40,000 nucleotides of DNA, from the NCBI RefSeq assembly GCF_000091045.1, contig NC_006686.1:1502501-1542500 (forward strand), in the 5' to 3' direction. Made by a program: the position numbers and the translations under genes. Numbering within the stretch: position 1 is the first letter of the stretch; each line of letters opens with the position of its first letter. Below the pieces are notes generated by a model. It was given only the letters and a program-made list of their open reading frames with translations, was not told the origin of the DNA and searched no databases. Below, one piece after another: positions 11,980 through 23,041 of the stretch. The stretch comes from Cryptococcus deneoformans JEC21 (taxonomy: Eukaryota; Basidiomycota; Tremellomycetes; Tremellales; Cryptococcaceae).

Positions 11980-11986
11980 TATATAA
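11980..11986 (+). promoter_or_regulatory. TATA box of the HSP12-type gene
   Basis: TATATAA 122 bases upstream of the start codon, followed by a C/T-rich leader. Typical of strongly inducible fungal genes. Confidence 0.55.
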
Positions 11987-12107
11987 CCAGCAAAAGATAC
12001 TGATGAATCTCGCTTTTTTCTTCCATCTTCTCAATTACAACGCATCTTGAACTATCTTCTTCCAATCTTTGCTCTTTTTTAACACAACAAACTCAAACCC
12101 AAGCACA

Positions 12108-12470
12108 ATGTCTGACACTGTAAGTACTGCTCCTTGTTGTCATTGTATCTTTCGAGACAGCTATACCCTTTGTCGCCAGTAGACTGGAGTGCTGACACCT
12201 TTTGTCAAACAGGGCCGACAATCTCTTACCGACAAGGCTACTTCTTCCATCAAGCCCGACTCTGAAAAGTCCTACGTTGAGCAGGCATCCGACTTTGTCT
12301 CTGGCAAACTTGACTCGTGAGTTGAAGAGTCGTGATTGTCGGAACTCGTACTAATCGGTGCATCACGACTTAGTGCTGCGTCTGCCCTTCAACCTCAACA
12401 AGAGAAGTCCACTACTCAGAAGGTCGGAGATGCTGTTTCTGGGGACAACAGGAACAGGGATGTCGCCTAA
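12108..12470 (+). CDS. HSP12: Small stress protein of the Hsp9/Hsp12 family
   Basis: Exons 12108-12119, 12213-12316 and 12374-12470 give 70 residues. The protein is hydrophilic, without Cys or Trp, and matches the fungal Hsp12 layout: MSDTGRQSLTDKATSSIKPD, then KSYVEQASDFVSGKLDSAAS, ending in a K.GDAVSGD segment. Members of this family are unfolded in solution, form helices on membranes, and are strongly induced by stress. The first coding exon holds only four codons. Cryptococcus is known to have more than one HSP12-like gene, and I cannot tell which paralog this is. The upstream TATA box and CRE fit inducible control. Confidence 0.9.
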
Positions 12471-13386
12471 ATGTAGTCGATATGAATAGCAGAAAGAAAA
12501 TTGACAAGTGATGAAGACCATGTGACTGTTTATTTATCTGCAACGGCTGGCCCGTGTTCGTTGTTCCGCGGCACATGAACTGCAATGATGAGCTTATTAC
12601 ATGTCGTTCCGAGGCACGTGTTGTCGATTTAAACATAAGTTGAGCTACTTTAAAGCTGCTCGTTCATCGCGAGCGTGTCGCTGCGAATGCAAGTCCCAAC
12701 AGCAACGTCGTTGCAGTGGCCGGTGGGCAGCAGCAAGGTGGCGACGGAAGACGGAGAGGGGATGATCCCCGGTGGCAGGCACCACCGAGGCGATGATGTA
12801 AGAGATACAAGACGCTTGGCGCATAATAACAGCTGCAGGCAGTGGAGAGTGTCTTGGGGCAATGCATGGCTCGCAGATCGAAGCGCTGCTGGAGAGATGC
12901 ATCGGGTGGAGTGGCAGAACGAGTACGGCGGGTGGCGGGGACGGGGCTCGGTGGGACGATGGCCGTGGCGGGGCGTCGCTTTCGACGTCGGCCCAGCGTC
13001 CGTCGGCGAGGCATTTTTGTTTACCACCATTTAAACGAATCGTCCGTTTTATTTTTTTTGCCAAGCGCCTGTCGAGCATGAACCGATAGGGCAGAGCATA
13101 TATTACATACCCACCCCGTTATCCCATGCCCCAAGCCTGGCGCGCCTCACTCTGCCGCCCTCTGTCGCCCTACTTGCGCTTCCCACCACTGCACACCTCG
13201 GCCGCCGGCGCCAGCAGCTGTGTCTCCCCCCCACGGCCACTGCACCGTTTGTTCTCGGCCTCCGGACTGTATTTCCTGTCCTGATTATATATCGCCGCCC
13301 TTGCTTTCACTCCTGCGCCCCTCCCCTCCCCACCGTGTGCCCACTCCCTTGTCCTTCAGACGCGCCAACATCCACCACGCTCCACC
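12471..13386. other. Intergenic region between the HSP12-type gene and the next gene
   Basis: About 915 bases. The middle part (12650-13030) is GC-rich and open in several frames on both strands, but codon content is patchy and no motif or splice structure stands out. From 13140 to 13380 it is strongly C/T-rich on the plus strand, as in a promoter and 5' UTR. Confidence 0.45.
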
Positions 13387-16012
13387 ATGCCTTTCCTACA
13401 GACCCTCAACGACCTCAAGGACTTCACAAACAGCATCAATCCTCTCAACTTCCTCAGTCCAGACCACCAGCCGTCTCCCACACCTCCTCCAGCCTCTCCC
13501 GCCCGACCCGCTGCTCCACCCGACCAATCCGAAGCAGGTCCCGGCCCCTCATCCCTCGCGTCGCGCAACTCAGCCGCAGTCAATCAACGTTCCATATATT
13601 CTTCTCCCGCAGAGTCTCCCCGCCCCTCTCCCAAGCACTCCAGTTCTTCCTCCTTGCCTCCCTCTTCAGATTCTGCAGAGAGTGTCCCGATAACCAGGGG
13701 TGCCGGCGCAGCCAATGCCACTGGCCGAAGGAAAAGTTCGGGCACCAGCGTCATGATAGCAGAGCCAGAAGTGACCAACATGGCAAGAGGCAGACAGAAA
13801 AGGACGCCCAGTGTGGCCAGCGGCACCAGTGGACTCGGTGACGATGGTCTCAGCGATCGTCGAGGGAAGAAGAACCCGCCGGATGTGAGTCGTTGAATTT
13901 TAAATTTTTTTTTCGTCCAGAATTTCTCTGTTGACAACTCTCAGACATATATCATTGTCAAGCCTCCCCCCGCAACAGCAAAGAACCCATTAAATCTACA
14001 AATACAGCTAGTTGTGAAGCGCAATCGCCGAGAACGAGGAATATCGACATCGTCCAACTACTCATCCTTGGGAAGTTCTCCTGCCGACGACCGTGATGTG
14101 AAATCACAACCTCCGGCCACACCGAACCTTCCGACGTCTGTTCCCATGTTACCCTCCGCGTCCATGACAGGTAGATCGTCCTCGTTACCAGCGTCTGCAG
14201 CTACTTCAGATGTTTCCGACGAGGATGTCTCCGTCAAACGATCATCATCCATTAGGTCAGGCATGTCGAACGCCACAAGTAGTACCGGCAGTGGTATGTC
14301 TGGCAAGCGTATCGAACCAATGTTTAATCTGGCTGTGCACAATGTGGTTCATCCAACAGTTGTTACGGATGCTGCGACAGACGTAAAGGTCGCCAAGGTG
14401 AGCTATGACGTTTTATCGTGAAATGGATTCATGTTGACACACATTTCCACAGTTTCACAAGCGCGTCGTGGACGTTTCCGGTGTCGGCATTGTCGAGCCC
14501 TCTGAAATCCACCTCCCTTCCGCCTCCAATCATCTGTACCCGACCATTTCACGGGTAACATCACATGTTACATCCGACGGCGAATCACTGCAAACGCCTT
14601 CTACGAAAGCCCGCCCTCTATCTACTGCATCCTTTAGCCCTTCCCTTTCGCCTGTGAACACTGCTCACCAAGAAGAAGGTCGAGGTATTCGATCGAGTCT
14701 TGAATTAAAAGGTTTCCGACTGGATAGTCTTCGGCATCAAAAGCCCGACTCGGGTGACAGCAATGCGAAAAAGTTGTTTGGCAAAATTTTCAAAAAGAAG
14801 AAGAATGGAGAAAGAGCCGAAGACGTGGCCATCAACATGAGTCGGTCTGGATCGACCTCGTCCATCGATCCAAAGAGTACTTCAAGTATACCCCAGGACG
14901 CAGCGTCCACCAACGGGTCAACTGCGGCGGGCAGGGCAAGTATCAGTACAGCCTCTGACTTTCACCACCCCACGCCGTCCGCTATTGGCTACCCAACTTT
15001 TGGGACGTCGCCAACCATTGTCGTTCGTCAGCCTCCTTCCGTCGCGCAAGAATCTCGTTTGAAGCCCGAACTTTATTCTCCTACTGAAAAACACCATACC
15101 AATTCATCTTCAGCAGTATCTTCGCGTTCTCGACCCATCGGTTACAATTGGACAGTCCGCCGTTGGGCGCGACGCAATTCGGAAGGGTGGGCGGCCCACC
15201 TTGTGGCGGCCGCTGCTGCGGGGCTCGAATTGGTTGGCGCTGCAGAGATGGCTGGCGAGAATGAAGTCCAGTTTGAGTGGGTGAAAGGCGTCTCTGAGCC
15301 TGATGAGAAACCGAGACAGAGGACGTTGGGCGTTGGAAAGCCAGGGATTAGTCCGGGACCGCCAAAGGGACGGGCCGTCTCCGCTCCTGGACGTAGTATA
15401 TCGAGTGAAACAGGTCCTAAATCGTCAAGGAGGATAGCATCTCCGATGCCTTCAACTCCCTCCTCTCCTGCTCCTTCAAGACCCCCTTCTCCATCACTCG
15501 ATAGCCGACCCGAGCCCGTCCGGCGAGTGTCAGCAGCCGCATCTACATCGTCTTCGGCAGCTTCATCAAAGGGAGTCCCAAGCGTCGCTGTTGACAGTGC
15601 AGTGGCCGGCGGTGACACAACTGCAGAGGAAGGCGATAGTTCTGAAACGGAGGACAGTGAGACCCCTTGGTCGTGTTGGGTCTGGGTGAAAAACACTGGT
15701 CAGAGGCAGTTGCTCGGCACGCTTACACCAGCGCCACACCACCCCAAAGTCGTTGCCGTGCTCAAGATCCCCATGAGTCTTGATCCCGTTTCGCTCACAG
15801 ATATCAAGGGGCCCGTCGTGGACGCGAATGGCGAGCAGGGGCACCAGACGGCGATGGCGATGAAAAAGATCAAGGAAAATGTGGCTCTCACAGAGGAAAA
15901 TTTAAAAGACATGATCTGCGTCACCGCGCTGTGGTTGGTAGCCAGGGAAGAGTATGGAGGTCTGGGAAGAGTTGGTGGTGGAAGGAGAAGAAGGGGAAGG
16001 AGACTCGCATAA
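13387..16012 (+). CDS. Large low-complexity protein of unknown function
   Basis: Exons 13387-13884, 13945-14397 and 14453-16012 join in phase 0 and give 836 residues. I do not recognise the family. The N terminus (MPFLQTLNDLKDFTNSINPL) could form an amphipathic helix. Long Ser/Pro-rich stretches follow. More conserved-looking blocks are TYIIVKPPPATAKNPLNLQI with a basic RNRRERG just after, KFHKRVVDVSGVG, a lysine cluster KKLFGKIFKKKKNGER near residue 430, NWTVRRWARRNSEGWAAHLV near 560, and a C-terminal part with PWSCWVWVKNTGQRQLLGTL and TPAPHHPKVVAVLKIP. The pattern suggests a regulatory or scaffold protein with a small folded C-terminal domain, but that is a guess. The ATG chosen follows a pyrimidine-rich leader. 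Confidence 0.75.
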
Positions 16013-16220
16013 ACAAGTGTAAAACTAAAGCGTTCTTTTATAATAATAATTCAAGGTCCCGGCATTAGCTCTTCTCAGTAATTTCTGTATATTTATCGAC
16101 ATTCCCACATTGACCAAAGTATTATTCAAAGTATTATTACTACTGTATATTACGACAATTATACACACATGCATCAACTACTAGTTAAACAGACTTGATT
16201 TTGCGATTTAACAGAATGAA

Positions 16221-17888
16221 CTAGAGCTTCCAGCCTAACAGCAAATTATCAATTAATCTGGTCCTCCCCACCCATACAGCACCGGCGAGCACCATGTCTC
16301 TGCCTGTAACATCCCCACGGACAGGATTGAATGTAGTCCTATCAAACAGCTCAATATAATCCAGTTCCAGATCTACACCGCCACCTTCTTCGGGAGCGGC
16401 CTTTGCTATTCTTATTTGTTCGTTGAGAATGACAGAAGTAGCTTGCGCGATGATATCTTCCGCTGTCAGGGTTGCGGAGGACGGATCATGGCTTTCAAAG
16501 GCTTCAACACCCATTTGTAAAGCCTGGTAAAGGATGGGAGCGACAACGAGTTCAGGCTGGGAGAGATAGGCGTTGCGGGAAGAGAGCGCGAGGCCAGAGG
16601 GAGATCGTGTGGTGGGTACGATGTGGAGGTTGGAAGGGGTGGGGTGCGATAAAAGTAGGTCTTGGACGACTGTTTGTTATTTTTAATGAGATCCATTCCG
16701 CGTAAGAGTGATTTTATCAAAACGTACGAATCTTTAATAAAAGAGCTTGTTGTATATCTTTCTGGCCAAAGTACGCGTGGTCGGGCTGCAAAAACGGGTA
16801 AGATGTCTGACAAGCCGGTGCGATGTATATATGACCTACTTCAACAGCGTTAAACAGTTTTGTACAAACCGTTGCCACACCTTTGAAAAACTGGGCTGTC
16901 CATGCAAAAAGTCAATCCCGAGCCCCGCGCTCTATCGGGCCATGGCAAAGAACTCACGCCTTGAGGCTCCCTCCATCAAATCCCCCCACCCCTTGACATC
17001 CACCTCCACTCCCCTATGCGCACTGAGATCTTGCAATTCTCCCTTTAGCGGGTAAATCACATCTGCGGTAGGGGCAAACACTACCAGTGGGCTTTCGGGA
17101 GCTTCTCTCAGTTTCCCATCTTCGCCTCCTCCAGAAGATGAAGTAGACGGAGAGGCAGAGGTGGGTCGGTAAGCGTCGTTCTCAGATATGCCCAGCCCGC
17201 GAAGCGCGGATGGTAAAGAGTTGGACGAAGGGAAGAGGGTGTTGAGAGCGGAGAGATCACGTTCTAGCTGACGAGGGTACGCGCCGAAATCCTCGTGAGG
17301 CGCAAACTGTTTCAAAAAGTCACAGAACGAGTTTCAGCCCAACAGTTCATTCTTGGTTATAGTATCCTTCGTGATCTGGCTGCTGAGAACGGGGGGAGCG
17401 TACCTGCATAGGGTTCACAAAGACAGTCATGACCGTCAAAGGATGGCGATTCAACGAAGTCCGTACTGTATGCAATAGATGAAATCAGACGTTAAGACTC
17501 TATTCGTCCCTCTGGGGGGGATAATAGCATCATCGGTGCCCATCCAAACCTACCTAGATTGAGATGCCCTTCGTGCAACGCACCCATCTATAATCAATCA
17601 AAAAGATAGTCAAAAAGCTGAGCGCTTCGCCAAAATCACAAAAGTTGATGATAAACTTACTGTAGGGACTACCCCGACTTCCAAACCCCTTTCTCTAGCT
17701 GCGCGCCTCCATCGCCTCAACTGTGCCAATGTGCGAATGACAGGGATATGTTGCGGCGGGTGGTGGTGAGAAGTGGAGAGGCCCCTTGCGCGGATTGGCG
17801 CAGACACTCTTGTGATTGTTGACGGGGATAATTGGCCATAGCAGCGGGCGGGGGTCAGCGTACGGAGTTTGGTGCGGGTGGTAAGCAT
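16221..17888 (-). CDS. PAN6: Pantothenate synthetase (pantoate-beta-alanine ligase)
   Basis: Joins pantoate and beta-alanine using ATP, the last step to vitamin B5. Seven exons: 17888-17661, 17587-17554, 17465-17404, 17306-16958, 16895-16840, 16785-16728 and 16669-16221. Phases close and give 411 residues, about 100 more than bacterial PanC. Motifs in order: VIRTLAQLRRWRRAARERG; MGALHEGHLNL with the HxGH-type ATP site (His81, His84); VFVNPMQFAPHEDFGAYPR; VVFAPTADVIYP; LMEGASRPQFFKGVATV; PDHAYFGQKDIQQALLL; GLALSSRNAYL; and the C-terminal AGAVWVGRTRLIDNLLLGW. The extra length is an N-terminal Arg/Ser/Thr-rich extension of ~55 residues, perhaps for mitochondrial targeting, and a Ser/Gly-rich insert after RDLSALNTLFPSS. 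Confidence 0.95.
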
Positions 17889-18238
17889 CTGGAAAGTCTT
17901 GGTAAGAGGGGAATGGGAGGGAAAAAGCTGGATTCGTGGCGATGGAATGCAGGAATGTGGTCGGGGGAGTGGGAAGTGGGTGGATCCCCGCCATCATCAT
18001 TCTTCTAATCTCCCAACGACGGAGACGGCCGACGGTCCACCGCAACTCGTACAAACGAAGGAAAAACATTCATATTCCCGTGCAACGAAACAAGTAAAAA
18101 AATGAACGCGATAGTGTACAGTCTGCATGATGCATAATGATACAGCGCTCCAACTAATGAGATCCCAATGAATGACACAACGAGGGAGGAATAAAGCGGG
18201 GGAAAAGAAAAAAGAATAATTATCTAGAAACCGTCTAT
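17889..18238. promoter_or_regulatory. Intergenic region, PAN6 promoter and NOG2 3' flank
   Basis: 350 bases between two minus-strand genes. AT-rich near 18100-18240, the NOG2 3' UTR side, and GC-richer near the PAN6 start. No gene seen. Confidence 0.5.
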
Positions 18239-21147
18239 CTATCGTCTCTTCTTCGCCTTTTTCCCTGTCGGTTCGTCATCGCCTCTTGATCGCTTTCCAG
18301 GGTTTTTGGGCACCTTTCTATCCCTATTTCTGTTCTTGACATTCTAAAAAGAGCGAGACAAAAGTTTGAGTACAAGACCAAAAGGGTAATGGGATGATAA
18401 AAAGCTGGACTTACAGCGTGGGTATAGAAATTACTGGCTTTTTGTTTGCTGGTGGTCATACGCTTCGCCTTGGTCGCTGTTTGCTCTTCTTCGTCAGAAT
18501 CGATAGCTTGGGTGGGCATCAGCAAGTTGTTGAAAAAAAAAAAAAGATATGGTAAGAAAACAATTTACCTTTTCTCTTGCCAAGTTGCTTGGCTGAGGGT
18601 ACATCTTCGTCCTCTTCATCATCCTCCTCCTCCTCCTCCTCTACTACCTCTTCACCATCGGCCGCATCCCCTCCAGCAGCCTCTTCAGGGAAGACATCAT
18701 CCCAGGCCAACTCCTCCTCTTCCTGGTCTTCACCACTCTCCTCCTCCTCCTCCTCGGCCATCTCCCTGTCCTCATCATCGACACTTGCCTCTTCCTCCTC
18801 CTCTACATACCTCCTCGCATCATCGCCAAGGAACTTGGCCATGGTGACAATCTTACTAATCGGCTGCTCTACGCCCTTCACGCGCTTGATCCCCAACACC
18901 TTGCCCAACGATCGTTCCTGCTCTTCAAGCATCTCTTTCGTTTCCTTTTCCTCTGCCAATTCCTTTTGCTCTTGTGCCTCCTCGGCCTTTTTATCAGCCT
19001 CGGTCGTCGCCGTCGCTGTCGCCGAAGAAGCATGTGCAGATGCCGCACCGGGCTCAGGCTTGGAAGGAGGAGCGACAAAGAATGGAATCTTGCCCCTTAT
19101 CCAATCATTCAACACCATCTTGGCAGCCGCTTCCTGATCAGGCTCACCCCCCTTGAGAAGTTTACCGCTCTTCTTCGCAATGGCGGTAAGGATGACGGTC
19201 GCGCCCTCTTCGCCGTGCCATCCGCCCTCGACGCGCTCGAGACCGTACGTCCGCTCGAGGTACTCGGGCCTGACGCGCTCGAGGAGCGCGGGGATGTGTT
19301 CCGCCGGGGTGGCCAGGTTTTCCACACGGACGACACCCTTGAGAACCGTGTCCGTGTCCGAGTCCTTGGCGGAGACGGGCACGATACCGGGACAGTCAAT
19401 GAGGTAGATACGGCGCATGAGGGTGATATACTGCCAGATCTTGGTTTCTCCAGGGATGGGAGCGACAGTGCAGACTTTCTTCTTTTTGAGCGTGTTGATT
19501 ATACTGGATTTACCAGTGTTGGGGTAGCCGATAAAGCCGACAGAGATTTGTTTCTTGTCAGAGTGGAGGACAGAGAACTGACGGAGGAGCTGGATGAGGG
19601 ATCCTTTACCAAATGAATTGTTGATAGAGGCATGGAAGGCGATAGTGGGTGCGGAAAGCGAAAGGTGTTTCACCCATCGAGCCTGTTTTTTTGCAGTGTC
19701 AGCCAGCTCCATAAAACACAGCGCTAGATCATGCAAAAAAAAGCTAAAAACTTGAACGATGAAATGTGTGACACCGAACTAAGGGACCCGGATTGAACAT
19801 TTGCGATCCAAAGATGACAATCATCCAAGCCCCAACTCAATCAGGTCAACCACCATAACTCCCTGACCCCTCACCATGCCCAAAACGGGCATGGCTTGAA
19901 TCCTCTCTAAGAAACCACTCAGAACGAGGGCAAAGAGGCGGGGTATAAGGCGGGAGAAACGCCTCGGTCTTCCACTCTCGTAACGGTCCATTCGCGTAGG
20001 AATTAAGCGTATGGCCCTGACTGGAGTGTGGGTCGGGAATGGGGGGAAGATGATGTATATAGGTAGATGAGGTAGATGAGACTTACGGTAACCCAGGTGG
20101 GAACGAGATCAACCTTGTTGAGCACATACACAAGATGTTTGTGTGCCTTTTCCTTTCGCAAGTACTCGACGACGGGCTTACACCTCGTACCCAATGGATC
20201 TCTTGCATCCAAAACGTGGATGACGACATCGGATGAATCGAGAACTTTGTAGAGCTCACCCCAAATACGCCGGGATGTACCCTTGGCGTAGATGGGCTCA
20301 CGGGCGGTAGAAGTGGTGGGGTGATAGATGTCTGCCAAATCGGCGGTACCGCTCCCCTCTTGAGTAGAAGGTCAGCAAAATAAGTATACGACACGAGAAT
20401 CGATACGTACGGGATTCGGCAGTGGCGGCGGCGGTCTCGGCAGCGGCAGCAGCAGAAGACTCGCCGAGTTCTTCAATGCTACCGATATCAAGCTTGGGTC
20501 GTTTTCGCTGAGCTTTGGGACCAAACGTATTGCCGAACGGCTCGGTTTCGACAATGTGAGGCCGCTGTTTCGGTTTACTACCATGAGCTCTAATGTAGTG
20601 GAAAAAATCATCATCAAGAACATACCCTGCCACCGTCCTTGGTATCGTCTTGCAGCAAACCCATCGGCAGCTTGTTTCTCTTGAGCAAGACAGAGTAAGG
20701 GTCCGTTTTCTGCTCCTTCAACGCCGTCCTAAAGTGATCGAGCGCAGACTGCGAGATGACTCGCGTGTTGCCTGCGTTGCTCGTGGTCAGCGATCTCGCT
20801 GTCGAGCACATGAACGGGTCGCTGCTTACCGAACCATCGCCTGTCGGGCTTGACTCGCCCAGGCTCTGCGTCCTTCTCGCCCTTTTGGAAGGCGGCGGCC
20901 TCGACGATCTTACCGTCGCGGTCCCTCACGGCCTTGCCGCCGTTGAGCATCTTGACACGGGCAGCAGACTTTGCATCGCGGTAAAAGTTCTCGCCTGCGC
21001 AAGGTAAGCGTGGAAGCGGGAGGAGGGGCTGTGCGACTGACCTTTTACACGCTTGAGCGTAAACTCGCCGGTGGACGTGCCGGACTTGGACTTGACCTTG
21101 CCGAAGCCAGGGTTCGCCTTGCGGTCATGGTTTTTTCCCTTGCCCAT
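18239..21147 (-). CDS. NOG2: Nucleolar GTPase Nog2/Nug2
   Basis: Circularly permuted GTPase needed for pre-60S ribosome maturation and export. Eight exons: 21147-21042, 20994-20830, 20771-20626, 20564-20411, 20358-20087, 19682-18569, 18506-18415 and 18343-18239, giving 717 residues. Family strings: [71 protein letters not shown] and [20 protein letters not shown]. The GTPase motifs come in permuted order: G4 NKVD (271-274), then G1 GYPNTGKSS (333-341), then G3 DCPG (377-380). The C-terminal third is highly acidic and ends in a basic tail (KKAKKRR). The fourth exon must begin at the CAG at 20565-20567; nearer AG sites break the frame. The fifth intron is 404 bases, far longer than the others. 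Fewer than 160 bases separate the start from the divergent complex I gene. Confidence 0.94.
19762..19980 (-). ncRNA. Possible intronic H/ACA snoRNA in NOG2 intron 5 (snR191-like)
   Basis: The 404-base intron 19683-20086 holds strong secondary-structure signals on the minus strand. There is a perfect 8-bp hairpin (19874-19894), a 9-bp long-range stem (19893-19901 with 19823-19831), and a GAGGCG/CGCCTC stem near 19935-19965. An H-box-like AGAGGA lies near 19902-19907. An ACA at 19765-19767 is followed by three T, and TAGTT starts exactly 14 bases before it. GAGAG(T) elements at 19974-19980 and near 19903-19908 could pair with ACUCUC of 25S helix 69. In budding yeast the NOG2 intron hosts H/ACA snR191, which modifies helix 69. 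The ends and the exact fold are uncertain. Confidence 0.4.
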
Positions 21148-21300
21148 TGTATCGTGGGAGATGGAAACGGAAAAAGAAGATGCCGCGAAAAATTGCTGGG
21201 TGTCTCCAGATTTTGTGTTACGTAATGGCGTGTGGGATGTTATATTATAGCTGGGGTTGGCTTCTCGCTTTCTCTGCGCACTCTCACAGCAACTCCCGCC
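21148..21300. promoter_or_regulatory. Shared divergent promoter of NOG2 and the 9.5-kDa complex I gene
   Basis: 153 bases between two start codons that point away from each other. Contains AT-rich TATATTATAG near 21240-21249. Both products are highly expressed housekeeping proteins. Confidence 0.55.
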
Positions 21301-21666
21301 ATGGCTTCCGTCTTCCGCTACACCGTAAGTCCCCCGCGGCCCGCCCCCGCTCACCCAGCAGCAACGCCTCGCCCACGAGAAACCGGTCATATTCTGGTCC
21401 CTCCTGCTCGGCCTCTCAGGTACGTCTCCCCCTCCCCCCTCCCCCCCCGCTCACCGTACACAGGCCCCGCCATGGTCTTCACCGTGCCCCCGCTCCGCCG
21501 CTCCTTCGGCTACACGTCTCCAGAGCCCATCCCCACCACGTTTCCCGGTGAGTGCCCCCCTTTCCGCGCGCCTTTTCGTGCAAGAGCCCGTAGCCCGCCT
21601 GCTGACAGTCCGTCGCATGCAGTGCCCGACCGACCGCGACGACCAGTCGAGGGATATGAGGATTAA
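21301..21666 (+). CDS. NADH:ubiquinone oxidoreductase 9.5-kDa subunit
   Basis: Small accessory subunit of mitochondrial complex I known from filamentous fungi. Exons 21301-21324, 21359-21419, 21464-21547 and 21623-21666 give 70 residues. The joined protein reads MASVFRYT, then RLAHEKPVIFWSLLLGLSGP (one membrane helix), MVFTVPPLRRSFGY, PEPIPTTFPVPDRPRRPVEG and YED. These match the conserved order of the family: HEKP, a hydrophobic helix, VPP.RR, and PIP.T(Y/F)P before a YDD/YED end. Exon 2 has a tandem CAGCAG acceptor, so a 69-residue form lacking one Gln is also possible. The gene is missing in yeasts that lost complex I, so its presence fits a basidiomycete. Confidence 0.88.
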   Translation: MASVFRYTVSPPRPAPAHPAATPRPRETGHILVPPARPLRYVSPSPLPPRSPYTGPAMVFTVPPLRRSFGYTSPEPIPTTFPGECPPFRAPFRARARSPPADSPSHAVPDRPRRPVEGYED

Positions 21667-21968
21667 TAAGAAGACTTGGAGAACATGCATGGTTATCTGC
21701 ACGCTGACACCGATGAGCCACGTCCAGCGCCAATCAGAGCCATCAGAGACGACGAATGACTACAAGTCGAAACGGATAAACTGTCAAGGTTGACTGGGCA
21801 ATTGCTAATCTTCCCCCGTAATCATACTGCGGCCGTCCTAACCACCGTCTATGAGTTTCGAGATGCAACCAAGGACCGTCGGCTTTTGCAAATGAATGAT
21901 AATGTACATGATGATAAAACGATACAACTCTTCACTCCCAAAACTCCTCTACCTGCCGTCCTCGTCAT
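21667..21968. other. Convergent intergenic region
   Basis: 302 bases holding the 3' ends of the complex I gene (+) and the membrane-protein gene (-). No gene seen. Confidence 0.5.
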
Positions 21969-23041
21969 TCACAACTCTGCTAACCGCATCAACCGCTCCC
22001 ACCCATTCTTCAGCATCACCCGCACCTGCCTCCTTATCCCATCCTCATCCACCCCCGCCTCTCTCGCGCTTGCCCATACCGCGTCGTCTTTCCTCACCTT
22101 GTCTGCGTACTCACTATCCCTCTTGCTGACTGCCTGTGCGGCTGTACGTAGTTGTGAAGAGTGCGATATGGCTGTACGCGTGACAGACGTGTAATGAAGC
22201 GTAGACTGGAGAGACGCGAGGTACGGCATGATAGTCGATGGCGACGGTCTGTGAGCCGGCGGGGCAGGGAGGGGAAGGAGGACGTATACGATGGGAAGCA
22301 GGAGGAGGAATAAAGAGCGGACGGTATGTATCGCCGGCGCAACCTATGCGAAAACATGTCAGTATATAGACGATATAAGAACGGCCGCTTGTCAGAGCTC
22401 TGCCATCCGTATATGGGACGCACATGGACACAATCCCCTTCCACCGCGACGACGTCCCACCCCCACTTGACGCCAATCTCTCCCACAGCCGCGCCCAGCA
22501 GAACCCACGCCATGACACCCCTCCACCTCTCCGCGCGTCGCCCCGCCCATGCGCCCCCTACAGCCCTCCAGCTCAACATGCCGAGCACCACCGCATCACA
22601 GAGGTACGGCCAGAGGACGGACGGGAGCGCGAACAGAAAGTAGTCGGCCGGACGGGTGCACCACAGACACTCCAACAGGGGGCGGTGGCCCAGCCGGGCG
22701 TAGAGGTACCGGTTGTCGAGCACCTTGAGGCGGGCGAGCAAGAGGTCGGCCAGCGGGGACGGGCCGTTGTCCGTCTCTAGGGCGTCGCGAAGGAGCGTGT
22801 TGTGTGCGAGAATGGGGATATTGTGGTGCGTGAAGAGATGGAACGGGGGGAAGAGGAGGAGATGGAGCCGGTGGAGGGAGGAGAGGAGGAGCAGCAGCTT
22901 GGCGGGGCGGGGCAGCGGAGCGGGCGCAGGAGGTGTCGGGCAGGAGCGGGGAGAGAGCAGCGCAGGCAGCCAGCGGACGAGCACCAGCCCCGCCACAGCA
23001 AGAGGGATTTCATACCGGTACAGCATGGACAGCGCCCACAT
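21969..23041 (-). CDS. Multi-pass membrane protein of unknown function
   Basis: Two exons, 23041-22424 and 22343-21969, join in phase 0 and give 330 residues. Start is the ATG of MWALSMLYRYEIPL. About five hydrophobic segments are visible: LAVAGLVLVRWLPALL, LLLLLSSLHRLHLLLF, YFLFALPSVLWPYLCDAVVL, VMAWVLLGAAVGEIGVKWGW and SLFLLLLPIVYVLLPL. Between the second and third is a block likely to be conserved, DNRYLYARLGHRPLLECLWC. The C-terminal ~80 residues are soluble and charged. I do not recognise the family. The gene is very GC-rich and is the last gene before the drop in GC that I take as the mating-type border. Confidence 0.7.

Larger units (their letters stand above)
11216..12107. promoter_or_regulatory. 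Intergenic region upstream of the HSP12-type gene
   Basis: About 890 bases without a convincing gene. It contains the ATG9 3' UTR, then a mixed stretch, then a perfect CRE palindrome (11843-11850) and a TATA box (11980-11986) placed for the small stress gene. The 5' UTR is pyrimidine-rich. Confidence 0.55.

Noticed and set aside
12645..13079. Several open frames over 100 codons on both strands
   Set aside because: GC-rich DNA gives chance open frames. No motif, coherent splice structure or single preferred frame was found.
18577..19137. Ser-rich 186-codon frame on the plus strand
   Set aside because: It is the complement of the Glu/Asp-rich tail of NOG2 (GAG/GAA read backwards as CTC/TTC), not a gene.
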